A stretch of DNA of 5,592 bases from Hydrogenothermaceae bacterium (GTDB taxonomy: Bacteria > Aquificota > Aquificae > Hydrogenothermales > Hydrogenothermaceae): the NCBI GenBank assembly GCA_026984415.1, contig JALSSE010000011.1, positions 1 through 5,592 of the forward strand, in the 5' to 3' direction. The stretch's first letter is position 1. Each line of letters opens with the position of its first letter. Of this stretch, positions 1-5,592 are shown one piece after another. The translations under genes and the position numbers were made by a program. The notes beneath the pieces were generated by a model. That model did not search any database. It saw only the letters and a list, made by a program, of their open reading frames with translations, and had not been told where the DNA came from.

Positions 1-748
1 CGCTACTACCACTTCCAGTTATGTAACCTTTATACCCTAAATAACCCAGGGTATTAACTACCTCTCTTATCTCCGGGTAAAGTTCCATTGAAACTTCACC
101 TAAAGTGTTCTCTAAATTTTCCAGATATCTTTCTATATCATATTCAGCTAACAGGCTATCTATTATATTTAATTTATCTTCAGTTGTCAATAATTTTTCA
201 TTAATTAAGTTATAAATTCTTTCCGTTGAAACCTGTATATTCGGGTATATTATAAAAATATCTTTTTCAAGTTTTTTTTCAAAATGTTTTAGCTTTTCCC
301 CTTTTCCCTGTGCTATTGCCATTCCACCTTTTATGAAGAATGGAACGTCAGCTCCTATTTTTTCAGCAATATTTAAAAGCTCTTCTTCAGATAGAATATT
401 TCCAGCTAATTTGTTTATTTCCTTTAGCACTGTTGCTGCATTTGAACTTCCACCACCAAGACCAGCTCCAACAGGTATGTTTTTCAATATGAATATTTCA
501 AAATTTTGAGGAATTCCTGTATATTCTTCAAATAGTTTTACTGCTTTAAAAACAATGTTTGCTTCGTCTTCAGGAATAATAGGAGAAGATGTTTTTACTT
601 TGAGAAAATTTGAAGGTTTTATTGTGATTTCATCTTTTAGAGAAATTGTGTGCATAACTGTATAAATGTTATGGTAGCCATCAGGTCTTTTTCCTGTCAC
701 CCATAATCCTAAATTTATTTTTCCATACGACGATATTTTTTCACTCAT
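1..748 (-). CDS. ispE: 4-diphosphocytidyl-2-C-methyl-D-erythritol kinase, C-terminus cut by window edge
   Basis: This GHMP-family kinase phosphorylates the 2-hydroxyl of CDP-methylerythritol using ATP, the fourth step of the cytosolic MEP (non-mevalonate) isoprenoid pathway. Reading leftwards from ATG 748-746 gives 249 uninterrupted residues. The N-terminal substrate motif has KINLGL at 10-15 and RPDGYH at 21-26, including Lys10, Asn12 and His26 of the known active site. The glycine/serine-rich ATP loop PVGAGLGGGSSNAA is at 92-105, and the catalytic Asp134 lies in GADVPFF. The last visible residues, TGSGSS at 244-249, match the start of the conserved C-terminal GSGS motif, so roughly the final 20-35 residues lie outside the window. 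The ATG is supported by GGAG at 757-754, five bases upstream. It is divergent from carA and shares its upstream region. Identification is secure; nothing looks degraded. Confidence 0.96.
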   Translation of the reverse strand, partial: MSEKISSYGKINLGLWVTGKRPDGYHNIYTVMHTISLKDEITIKPSNFLKVKTSSPIIPEDEANIVFKAVKLFEEYTGIPQNFEIFILKNIPVGAGLGGGSSNAATVLKEINKLAGNILSEEELLNIAEKIGADVPFFIKGGMAIAQGKGEKLKHFEKKLEKDIFIIYPNIQVSTERIYNLINEKLLTTEDKLNIIDSLLAEYDIERYLENLENTLGEVSMELYPEIREVVNTLGYLGYKGYITGSGSS

Positions 749-752
749 TTTT

Positions 753-757
753 ACTCC
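753..757 (-). promoter_or_regulatory. Ribosome binding site of ispE
   Basis: GGAGT read on the minus strand, five bases before the ATG at 748. It fixes this ATG as the ispE start. The same bases lie inside a two-codon ATG-GAG-TAA on the minus strand (759-751), which is probably accidental. Confidence 0.7.
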
Positions 758-799
758 ATTGGTTTTAAGAATTTATTTTTATTTTCTATCTATTCAACA

Positions 800-829
800 T
801 TTAGATTTTAGTATAAATAATGATAAAAT
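800..829 (+). promoter_or_regulatory. Candidate promoter for the carA operon
   Basis: A possible -35 TTTAGA (800-805, 4 of 6 to consensus) precedes TAAAAT (824-829, 5 of 6 to TATAAT) by 18 bp. A TGA triplet at 821-823 directly before the hexamer gives an extended -10. The start site would fall near 836, leaving about 20 nt of leader with the carA ribosome site in it. AT-rich sequence produces such matches easily; another candidate -10, AATAAT (816-821), overlaps it. Confidence 0.35.
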
Positions 830-837
830 AATTAAAA
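810..837 (-). promoter_or_regulatory. Candidate promoter for ispE
   Basis: On the minus strand TATACT (815-810) matches 5 of 6 bases of the -10 consensus. The best -35 at suitable distance is only TTTTAA (837-832, 16-bp spacer). A start near 803 would give a leader of about 55 nt. The element overlaps the rightward candidate, so the two promoters may compete, but the match is weak. Confidence 0.22.
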
Positions 838-846
838 TTTTTTTGC

Positions 847-850
847 GAGG
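847..850 (+). promoter_or_regulatory. Ribosome binding site of carA
   Basis: GAGG, complementary to the CCUC of the 16S rRNA tail, ends five bases before the ATG at 856 and stands in an otherwise AT-only context. It supports that start. Confidence 0.7.
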
Positions 851-855
851 TATAA

Positions 856-1992
856 ATGGAAAAAGCTATTTTAGCTTTAGAAGATGGACATTTCTTTTTT
901 GGATATTCTTTTTCAAATACAACAGATAGGGAAGTAGGTGGAGAGGTTATTTTTAATACATCAATGACAGGTTATCAAGAAATTCTTACAGACCCATCTT
1001 ATAAAGGTCAGATAGTTGTTATGACAGCCTCAGAAATTGGAAATTATGGGATAAATTCCCAAGATACAGAATCTGAAAGAGTTCAGGCAAATGGTTTTGT
1101 CGTAAAGGATATACCTTCTCTGTATTCTAACTGGAGGGCTGAAAAAAGTTTACAGAAATACCTTACTGAAAATAATGTTATTGGTATATTTGGTGTAGAT
1201 ACAAGGGCTGTGGTAAGAGTTTTAAGAAAATACGGTGTAATGAAAGGTTATATCGGTATCGGGGATATTTCCCCTGAAGATGCAGTTAAAAAAGCAAGAA
1301 TGGTTCCAGATATCTCTGAAATTAATTTAGTTGAAAAAGTTAGTCCAAAGAAGATATACAGATGGGAAGAAGGAAGCTGGGATTTAGATAAAAATGGTTT
1401 TAATAGTGTAGAAAATAAAAAATACAGAGTTGCTGTTATTGATTATGGAGTAAAAAGGGATATTTTGAGACTTTTAGTAGACAGGAATTTAGATTTAACC
1501 TGTTTTCCACACGATATTTCTGCAGAAGAAATTATTGATTTCAATCCTGATGGAATATTTCTCTCAAATGGACCGGGAGACCCTGAAATTCTACATTATC
1601 AGATTAAACAGGTTAGAAAGTTAATCCATACAGAAATTCCTGTTTTCGGTATATGTTTAGGTCATCAGATACTTTCTTGGGCAGTAGGTGGAAGAACATA
1701 CAAATTAGAATTTGGACACCACGGTGGAAATCACCCTGTAAAAAATTTAAAAACAGGAAAAATAGAAATTACAGCCCAAAACCATAATTATGCAACAGAC
1801 CCTGAATCTCTCCCTGAAGATGTTGAAATAACCCATATAAATCTAAATGACAACACAATAGAAGGGATAAAAATGAAAAATTATCCTGTTTTTTCAGTCC
1901 AGCACCATCCGGAAGCAGCACCGGGTCCCCATGATTCCCATTATATTTTTGATGATTTTGTTAACCTTATAAAAGAAATAAAAGGTGCTTGA
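856..1992 (+). CDS. carA: Carbamoyl phosphate synthase small (glutaminase) subunit
   Basis: This subunit hydrolyses glutamine and channels ammonia to the CarB synthetase subunit, which makes carbamoyl phosphate for pyrimidine and arginine synthesis in the cytosol. The 378 residues are full length for the family. The N-terminal small-chain domain (about 1-150) has MTGYQEILTDPSY at 37-49 and DTRAVVR at 115-121. The C-terminal class I amidotransferase domain (about 190-375) has SNGPGDP at 237-243, the nucleophile elbow GICLGHQ with Cys267, FGHHGGNHPV at 286-295, and the catalytic HPE (His351, Glu353). The triad is complete, so the enzyme should be active. A family motif usually ending QNHGFAV or similar reads QNHNYATD here (308-315), a mild variation. 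carB does not follow: the next gene is a CDF transporter, so the large subunit must be encoded elsewhere. This is the first gene of the rightward operon. Confidence 0.97.
   Translation: MEKAILALEDGHFFFGYSFSNTTDREVGGEVIFNTSMTGYQEILTDPSYKGQIVVMTASEIGNYGINSQDTESERVQANGFVVKDIPSLYSNWRAEKSLQKYLTENNVIGIFGVDTRAVVRVLRKYGVMKGYIGIGDISPEDAVKKARMVPDISEINLVEKVSPKKIYRWEEGSWDLDKNGFNSVENKKYRVAVIDYGVKRDILRLLVDRNLDLTCFPHDISAEEIIDFNPDGIFLSNGPGDPEILHYQIKQVRKLIHTEIPVFGICLGHQILSWAVGGRTYKLEFGHHGGNHPVKNLKTGKIEITAQNHNYATDPESLPEDVEITHINLNDNTIEGIKMKNYPVFSVQHHPEAAPGPHDSHYIFDDFVNLIKEIKGA
1983..1987 (+). promoter_or_regulatory. Ribosome binding site that decides the CDF gene start
   Basis: AGGTG lies inside the last codons of carA and is six bases before a TTG at 1994-1996. 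The GTG at 1985 is itself part of this sequence and has only the weak purine stretch AAAGAAATAAAA upstream. Spacing therefore favours TTG 1994 as the true start over GTG 1985; no ATG is available before the first membrane helix. Confidence 0.45.
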
Positions 1993-3196
1993 TTTGAAGA
2001 ACCAAAAGTTAAAAGAAAGGTGGGCATTAGGTTCTTTATTCCTTAATCTGTTTTTATCTTTAATAAAACTTATCTTTGCATTACTTACAGGAAGTCTTGC
2101 ATTAATGGCAGAGGCAATACATTCCTTTTCTGACCTTGTTGCTTCTGTTATCTCTTTAATAAGTGTAAAACTTTCTGCAAAAAAATCTTCTGAATTTCCC
2201 TATGGACTTTATAAAATAGAAAATATTGCATCAATAATAATCTCTTTTTTCCTTTTCTTTGCTTCTTATGAAATAATAAGGGAGGCTTTTTTTTCAAAAG
2301 AACCTCAGGAGATAAAGCATACGGAAGTTGCAATAGCTGTAATGGTTGTTGCAATGCTGACTACTTTAATATACTCAAGATTAGAAATAAAAGCTGCAAA
2401 AAAATTAAACTCTCCAGCCCTTTTAGCAGATGCACAGCATATATGGGCTGATTTCCTTTCTTCTTTAATTGTTATAGTTGGTTTGGTTGGTGTTTATTTA
2501 GGGTATCCATTAGATAAATACGCTGCTGCAATTGTTGCTTTGTTTATTCTCCACAGCGGTTGGGAGATTTTGACAAGTGGAATAAAAGTTTTACTTGATG
2601 TATCCCTTGAAAAAGATGAGATAGAAAGAATTAAAAAGATTATTTACAGACATCCTGCAGTTGTTGAGGTTAAAAAAATAAGAGGGAGGGCAGCTGGTAG
2701 TTTTAAATTTTTAGAAATTGAGCTTCTTCTCCACAATTACGGATTGAGGGAAACCCATAAAATAGTTGATGAAATTGAAAAAGAAATAAAAGAAGAAATA
2801 CCAAATGTTGATTCTGTGTTTATCCATTATGAGCCAGTTAGACAGGAAGGGTTAAGAATAGCTTTTTTAACAGATGATAATAAAAAAATTAGGGATTTTT
2901 CCTCTGCCAATTCTATAGTTATAATAGATGTATCAAAAGATTTTGATATTTTGGAAAATCCACCTTTAAAAACAAAACCAGATGAAAAGGAAATTGGAAA
3001 GTTGATATCAAGTGTTGGTGTTGATATTGTTGTTTCAAAAAACCATCCACTAGATTTTGAAGTGAGATGGAATTTATCAAAAGCTGGGGTTCTTGTCTGG
3101 GAGACAGAGAAAGATAACCTTAAAGACGCCCTTGAAGAAATAATAAATTCATGGAAAGAATATGAATTAAATAAAAAGGAGAATTCAAATGATTAA
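1985..3196 (+). CDS. Cation diffusion facilitator (CDF) transporter with extra C-terminal NifX-like domain
   Basis: This is probably an inner-membrane, proton-coupled divalent metal exporter, most likely for Zn(II) or a similar ion. Six hydrophobic segments are visible at about 16-36, 38-60, 80-97, 113-131, 147-171 and 178-196. The transport-site ligands are HxxxD in helix 2 (His46, Asp50) and HxxxD in helix 5 (His152, Asp156), the four-residue pattern of zinc-type CDFs. The cytoplasmic dimer domain spans about 205-286 and ends in FIHYEP (279-284; His281 and Glu283 at the place of the YiiP zinc ligands His283 and Asp285). Residues about 289-391 form an additional domain, described separately. 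The usual CDF length is about 290-310 residues, so 403 is long. The protein has no cysteine. The start is GTG 1985 (8-bp overlap with carA) or, better placed for its ribosome site, TTG 1994 (400 residues). The family is certain; the metal is inferred. Confidence 0.93.
   Translation: MLDLKNQKLKERWALGSLFLNLFLSLIKLIFALLTGSLALMAEAIHSFSDLVASVISLISVKLSAKKSSEFPYGLYKIENIASIIISFFLFFASYEIIREAFFSKEPQEIKHTEVAIAVMVVAMLTTLIYSRLEIKAAKKLNSPALLADAQHIWADFLSSLIVIVGLVGVYLGYPLDKYAAAIVALFILHSGWEILTSGIKVLLDVSLEKDEIERIKKIIYRHPAVVEVKKIRGRAAGSFKFLEIELLLHNYGLRETHKIVDEIEKEIKEEIPNVDSVFIHYEPVRQEGLRIAFLTDDNKKIRDFSSANSIVIIDVSKDFDILENPPLKTKPDEKEIGKLISSVGVDIVVSKNHPLDFEVRWNLSKAGVLVWETEKDNLKDALEEIINSWKEYELNKKENSND
2849..3157 (+). 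other. NifX/NifB-like (FeMo-cofactor-type) domain at the CDF C-terminus
   Basis: Residues about 289-391 of the CDF protein start with a strand and turn, LRIAFLTDDNKKI (290-302), like the IAVATDDG opening of the dinitrogenase iron-molybdenum cofactor domain family (NifX, NafY, NifB C-terminus). They continue with DFSSANSIVIIDV at the place of the family's HFGxAxxFxIYDV, then ENPP (324-327), GKLISSVGVDIVVSKN (338-353), the strand AGVLVW (367-372) and a final helix, DNLKDALEEII (377-387). The order and spacing fit that ribonuclease H-like fold. The family's characteristic His before Phe is Asp304 here, so cofactor binding may be lost or changed. Assigned by eye from pattern, without a profile search. 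Confidence 0.62.
3176..3181 (+). promoter_or_regulatory. Ribosome binding site of the Usp gene
   Basis: AAGGAG, seven bases before the ATG at 3189 and inside the CDF coding end. It is the strongest ribosome site in the window, so the Usp protein may be made at a higher level than its neighbours from the shared transcript. Confidence 0.8.
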
Positions 3197-4034
3197 GAGA
3201 CTATTAGTAGGATTAGACGGTTCAGAAATATCAAATGTAGCTGCTGAATATGGAATATACCTCTCTAAAAAATTAAAGAGACCAGTTATAGGAATTCATA
3301 TTATTGATATAAGGCTTCTTGAAGGACCATTTTTAGAAGATATTTCAGGGGCGCTTGGATTTGCAACTTATGCAGATTTAACACCAAAAATAAAAGAAGT
3401 ATTAGATGAAAAAGCAAAAATAATTCTTGATGCATTTGCAAAAAAATGTAGAGAAGAAGGTGGAGATTGTTCAATTGCACAGGCTTATGGAATTGTTGCA
3501 GATGAGATTGTAAATATGGCTGACCCTGATGATTTAATAATTATTGGAAAAAAAGGAGAACATCCAGAATTTATACCTTTACTGTTAGGTTCTACTGCTG
3601 AAGCTGTATCAAGGAAGGCTCCCTGTCCTGTTATGATTACGACAGAGAAATTTAAAGAAATAAAAAATGTGGTTCTTGCTTTTGATGGAAGAGAAAAATC
3701 TATCCACGCTGCAAAATACATAAACTCTTTTGAAAAAGATTTAGGACTGGATTATGTGCATGTTATTACTGTTTTGGAACATAAAGAAGATGAAGAGAAG
3801 AAAAAACATATTGAAGAACTACTGAAAGAAAATTTAAATGTTAATTACGATATAGAATTTTTAGAAGGGTACCCTGAAGAAGAAATTGCCCTTTTTATTG
3901 AAAACAATTCAGATAAATACGACCTTGTTGTTATGGGTGCATACGGAGAAAGCAGGATTAAAGAACTTATTTTAGGCAGTACTACATCTTACATAATGTC
4001 AAAAACAACTATTCCTCTACTACTTGTAAAATAG
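3189..4034 (+). CDS. Universal stress protein, two tandem UspA domains
   Basis: This is a cytosolic UspA-superfamily protein of 281 residues with two consecutive alpha/beta nucleotide-binding-type domains, about 1-152 and 157-281. Domain 1 opens with RLLVGLDGS (4-12) and ends with a phosphate loop, GKKG (120-123) followed by GST (134-136). Domain 2 opens with VVLAFDG (161-167) and ends with GAYG (250-253) followed by GST (263-265). Domain 2 has the exact ATP-binding spacing G-2x-G-9x-G(S/T); domain 1 has ten residues in the second gap. Domain 2 is therefore the better candidate for ATP or AMP binding. Tandem Usp proteins form intramolecular dimers and act in stress survival, but their precise role varies. 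The gene overlaps the CDF gene by 8 bp, so the two are translationally coupled; a role in metal or envelope stress is conceivable but only inferred. No other enzymatic domain is visible. Confidence 0.93.
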   Translation: MIKRLLVGLDGSEISNVAAEYGIYLSKKLKRPVIGIHIIDIRLLEGPFLEDISGALGFATYADLTPKIKEVLDEKAKIILDAFAKKCREEGGDCSIAQAYGIVADEIVNMADPDDLIIIGKKGEHPEFIPLLLGSTAEAVSRKAPCPVMITTEKFKEIKNVVLAFDGREKSIHAAKYINSFEKDLGLDYVHVITVLEHKEDEEKKKHIEELLKENLNVNYDIEFLEGYPEEEIALFIENNSDKYDLVVMGAYGESRIKELILGSTTSYIMSKTTIPLLLVK

Positions 4035-4036
4035 GA
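4033..4036 (+). promoter_or_regulatory. Ribosome binding site of tyrA
   Basis: AGGA, sharing bases with the Usp stop codon TAG (4032-4034), six bases before the tyrA ATG at 4043. The placement means ribosomes ending Usp translation sit on the tyrA entry site. Confidence 0.65.
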
Positions 4037-4042
4037 ATTTAA

Positions 4043-4918
4043 ATGGATAAGGATTTTGGAAAATTTAAAAATATCTTGATAATAGGTTTAGGTCTTATCG
4101 GTGGTTCCCTTGCCCTTTCTTTAAAAAGGGAAGGTTTTAGTGGAAAGATTTATGGATTTGATTTAAATCAGGATAGGGTAAAAAAAGCCGTTGAACTTGG
4201 GGCAATTGATAGTGGATTTACCTCTTACAAAGATATTCCGTGGGAAGATATAGACCTTGTGATTTTAGCAACACCAGTTAAAACATTTGAAAATGTAGCA
4301 AATGAGATTAAGAAATATCTAAAAGAGGATACTGTCGTTTCTGATGTTGGAAGTGTAAAGGGAGATTTAATTGAGAAATTATCTAAAATATTAGAACCTC
4401 ATACTTTTGTAGGTGCTCACCCGATAGCTGGAACAGAAAAAGAGGGCATTGAAAATGCAGTTATTGGGCTTTTTAAAAATGCAAGACTTATCTTAACTCC
4501 TATTGGAAAACATGAAGATGTAGAAAGATTGGAGAAATTCTGGAAGGATTTAGGTTCTAAAGTTGAGATAATGGACCCACACAAACACGATTTTGTTTTT
4601 GCAAGTGTTTCACATCTTCCCCATGCTGTTGCTTTTGCACTTGTTGATGCTTTAATCCAGCTTTCAGAAGAAACTGGTATCGATTTATTCCAGTATCCCG
4701 GTGGAGGATTTAAGGATTTTACAAGGATAGCAGCAAGTTCTCCAACTGTATGGAAAGACATTTTTATAGAAAATAAAGAGAATGTTATACATACAATAGA
4801 GGAATTTATAAAATCCCTTGAAAAACTAAAAAGTTATATAGAAAAAGAAGATGAAGAAAACCTTGTAAAACTTCTTTCAGAAAGTAGGGAAAAAAGATTA
4901 TCTTTGGATGGAAACTGA
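4043..4918 (+). CDS. tyrA: Prephenate dehydrogenase, monofunctional
   Basis: It oxidatively decarboxylates prephenate to 4-hydroxyphenylpyruvate in tyrosine synthesis. The Rossmann domain (about 8-170) has the dinucleotide loop GLGLIGGS at 15-22. Asp40 in IYGFD, at the end of the second strand, is the acidic residue expected for NAD+ rather than NADP+. Substrate and catalytic motifs follow: DVGSVKG (101-107, Ser104), [12 protein letters not shown] (124-135) with His126 as counterpart of the E. coli TyrA catalytic His197, and SHLPHAVA (190-197). Helical-domain motifs include FTRIA (226-230) with Arg228 as the likely prephenate-binding arginine and PTVWKDI (234-240). The 291 residues are the full length for a stand-alone enzyme: there is no chorismate mutase domain and no C-terminal ACT domain. 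Arogenate use cannot be excluded from motifs alone. It starts 8 bp after the Usp stop and ends in a 1-bp overlap with pyrD. Confidence 0.95.
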   Translation: MDKDFGKFKNILIIGLGLIGGSLALSLKREGFSGKIYGFDLNQDRVKKAVELGAIDSGFTSYKDIPWEDIDLVILATPVKTFENVANEIKKYLKEDTVVSDVGSVKGDLIEKLSKILEPHTFVGAHPIAGTEKEGIENAVIGLFKNARLILTPIGKHEDVERLEKFWKDLGSKVEIMDPHKHDFVFASVSHLPHAVAFALVDALIQLSEETGIDLFQYPGGGFKDFTRIAASSPTVWKDIFIENKENVIHTIEEFIKSLEKLKSYIEKEDEENLVKLLSESREKRLSLDGN

Positions 4919-5592
4919 TGGAAAATTTACTTGAACATGAAATTTTTGGATTGAAATTTAAAAATCCAGTATGGACAGCATCTGGATGTTTCAGTTATGG
5001 ATTAGAAGTATCTAAATTTTACGATTTATCAAAATTAGGGGCGATTGTTGTTAAAGGTTTGTCATTAAAACCAAGGAAAGGGAACCCACCTGAAAGAATA
5101 GTTGAAACCCCATCTGGAATGCTTAACTCAATAGGACTTCAAAATCCCGGAGTGGAAAAATTCGCTGAAGAGATTTTGCCAGAGTTAAAAAAATACGACA
5201 CAAAAATATTTGCAAATGTTTTCGGAGAAGATGAAGAAGAATATCTTGCGGTAGCAGAGTTTTTAGATAAAACAGACGGAGTCCATGGTTTGGAGCTTAA
5301 TGTTTCCTGTCCTAATGTTAAAAAAGGTGGAATTGCTTTTGGAAGTGACCCTGATACCCTTTACGATTTAGTGTCAAAAATGAAAAAAATCACAACAAAA
5401 CCTCTTTTAGTAAAGTTAAGCCCCAATGTTACAAACATATTAGATACGGCAGATGCCTGTGTGAAAGCAGGCTCTGATGGTTTAGTTCTCATAAATACTT
5501 TATTAGGAATGGCAATTGATATAGATAAAGAAGAGCCAATCCTTGCAACAAAGACAGGGGGACTTTCTGGGCCAGCGATACTTCCTGTTGCA
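4918..5592 (+). CDS. pyrD: Dihydroorotate dehydrogenase, class 1B catalytic subunit, cut by window edge
   Basis: It oxidises dihydroorotate to orotate with FMN, the fourth step of pyrimidine synthesis, in the cytosol. The start ATG shares its A with the tyrA stop (TGATG), so translation is coupled; the only upstream ribosome-site candidate is the GGATGGA stretch at 4906-4912. The visible 225 residues run in frame to the window end; about 75-85 C-terminal residues should be missing. Motifs are [10 protein letters not shown] (16-25) and [17 protein letters not shown] (45-61) with Lys46, followed by NSIGLQNPG (70-78). ELNVSCPN (126-133) carries Cys131, the catalytic base of class 1 enzymes (class 2 uses Ser). 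[11 protein letters not shown] (192-202) and GGLSGPAI (214-221) follow. The sequence pattern is that of the 1B type, which works with the Fe-S/FAD subunit PyrK and passes electrons to NAD+. pyrK is not in the window. Confidence 0.95.
   Translation, partial: MENLLEHEIFGLKFKNPVWTASGCFSYGLEVSKFYDLSKLGAIVVKGLSLKPRKGNPPERIVETPSGMLNSIGLQNPGVEKFAEEILPELKKYDTKIFANVFGEDEEEYLAVAEFLDKTDGVHGLELNVSCPNVKKGGIAFGSDPDTLYDLVSKMKKITTKPLLVKLSPNVTNILDTADACVKAGSDGLVLINTLLGMAIDIDKEEPILATKTGGLSGPAILPVA

Larger units (their letters stand above)
749..855. promoter_or_regulatory. Divergent ispE/carA intergenic region
   Basis: This 107-bp, extremely AT-rich stretch separates the two start codons and is the only non-coding segment in the window. 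It must hold at least the promoter of the rightward operon and probably that of ispE. I see no hairpin followed by a T run, no riboswitch-like structure and no small ORF of note. The carA leader is too short for a classical PyrR-type or translational attenuator if transcription starts near the -10 candidate listed separately. Confidence 0.75.

Noticed and set aside
751..759. Two-codon ATG-GAG-TAA on the minus strand just before ispE
   Set aside because: It coincides with the ispE ribosome site, and its ATG has no ribosome site of its own that I can see. It most likely arises because GGAG happens to follow AT and precede TAA.
831..844. A-tract followed by a seven-T run (AAAATTTTTTT) before carA, considered as a terminator
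   Set aside because: There is no GC-containing stem; it is only AT-rich promoter-proximal sequence in a divergent region where no terminator is needed.
749..855. Possible PyrR-binding leader or pyrimidine riboswitch upstream of carA
   Set aside because: The space is 107 bp shared by two promoters, with no conserved anti-antiterminator motif or stable hairpin visible.
2148..2354. Open frame of 68 codons on the minus strand inside the CDF gene
   Set aside because: It is antisense to conserved membrane helices, has a low-complexity Leu/Lys/Gln composition and no ribosome site of note; it is a shadow of the real gene.
3485..3721. Open frame of 78 codons on the minus strand inside the Usp gene
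   Set aside because: It lies fully within a well-conserved coding region on the other strand, with no recognisable motif.
4417..4761. Open frame of 114 codons on the minus strand inside tyrA
   Set aside because: It is antisense to the conserved catalytic motifs of tyrA; its Ser/Lys-rich product has no family resemblance.

Overview
The window is AT-rich (about one third G+C by eye). It encodes typical bacterial housekeeping proteins rich in Lys, Glu and Ile, and has almost no non-coding space. It shows a non-mevalonate isoprenoid gene (ispE), a glutamine-dependent carbamoyl phosphate synthase subunit, a monofunctional NAD-type prephenate dehydrogenase and a class 1B dihydroorotate dehydrogenase. 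Together these indicate a bacterium. The low G+C, the charged protein composition and the separation of carA from carB would suit a low-GC thermophile such as a Hydrogenothermaceae-type member of the Aquificota. That placement is inference and was not tested by any search.

Layout: ispE runs leftwards from 748 and leaves the window at position 1, lacking only its extreme C-terminus. A 107-bp divergent intergenic region (749-855) is the only real non-coding stretch and should hold the promoters for both directions. From 856 to the right edge, five genes run rightwards without a usable gap: carA; a cation diffusion facilitator (CDF) transporter; a tandem-domain universal stress protein; tyrA; and pyrD, which is cut by the right edge. 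The junctions are an 8-bp overlap (or a 1-bp gap if the alternative TTG start is used), an 8-bp overlap, an 8-bp gap and a 1-bp overlap (TGATG). No terminator-like hairpin was seen in between, so this is almost certainly one transcription unit with translational coupling.

Togetherness: carA and pyrD both serve de novo pyrimidine synthesis (carA also supplies carbamoyl phosphate for arginine), and tyrA makes 4-hydroxyphenylpyruvate for tyrosine. The CDF transporter and the Usp protein sit between them with no obvious metabolic link, a mixed operon of the kind seen in compact genomes.

The most unusual item is the CDF protein. After the normal six-helix transporter and cytoplasmic dimer domain it carries about 100 extra residues that read like a degenerate NifX/NifB-type (dinitrogenase FeMo-cofactor-like) domain. 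It also lacks the peripheral zinc-site ligands of the E. coli YiiP prototype. I saw no mobile elements, CRISPR arrays, tRNA or rRNA genes, and nothing that looks like a defence system or other wholly new system.
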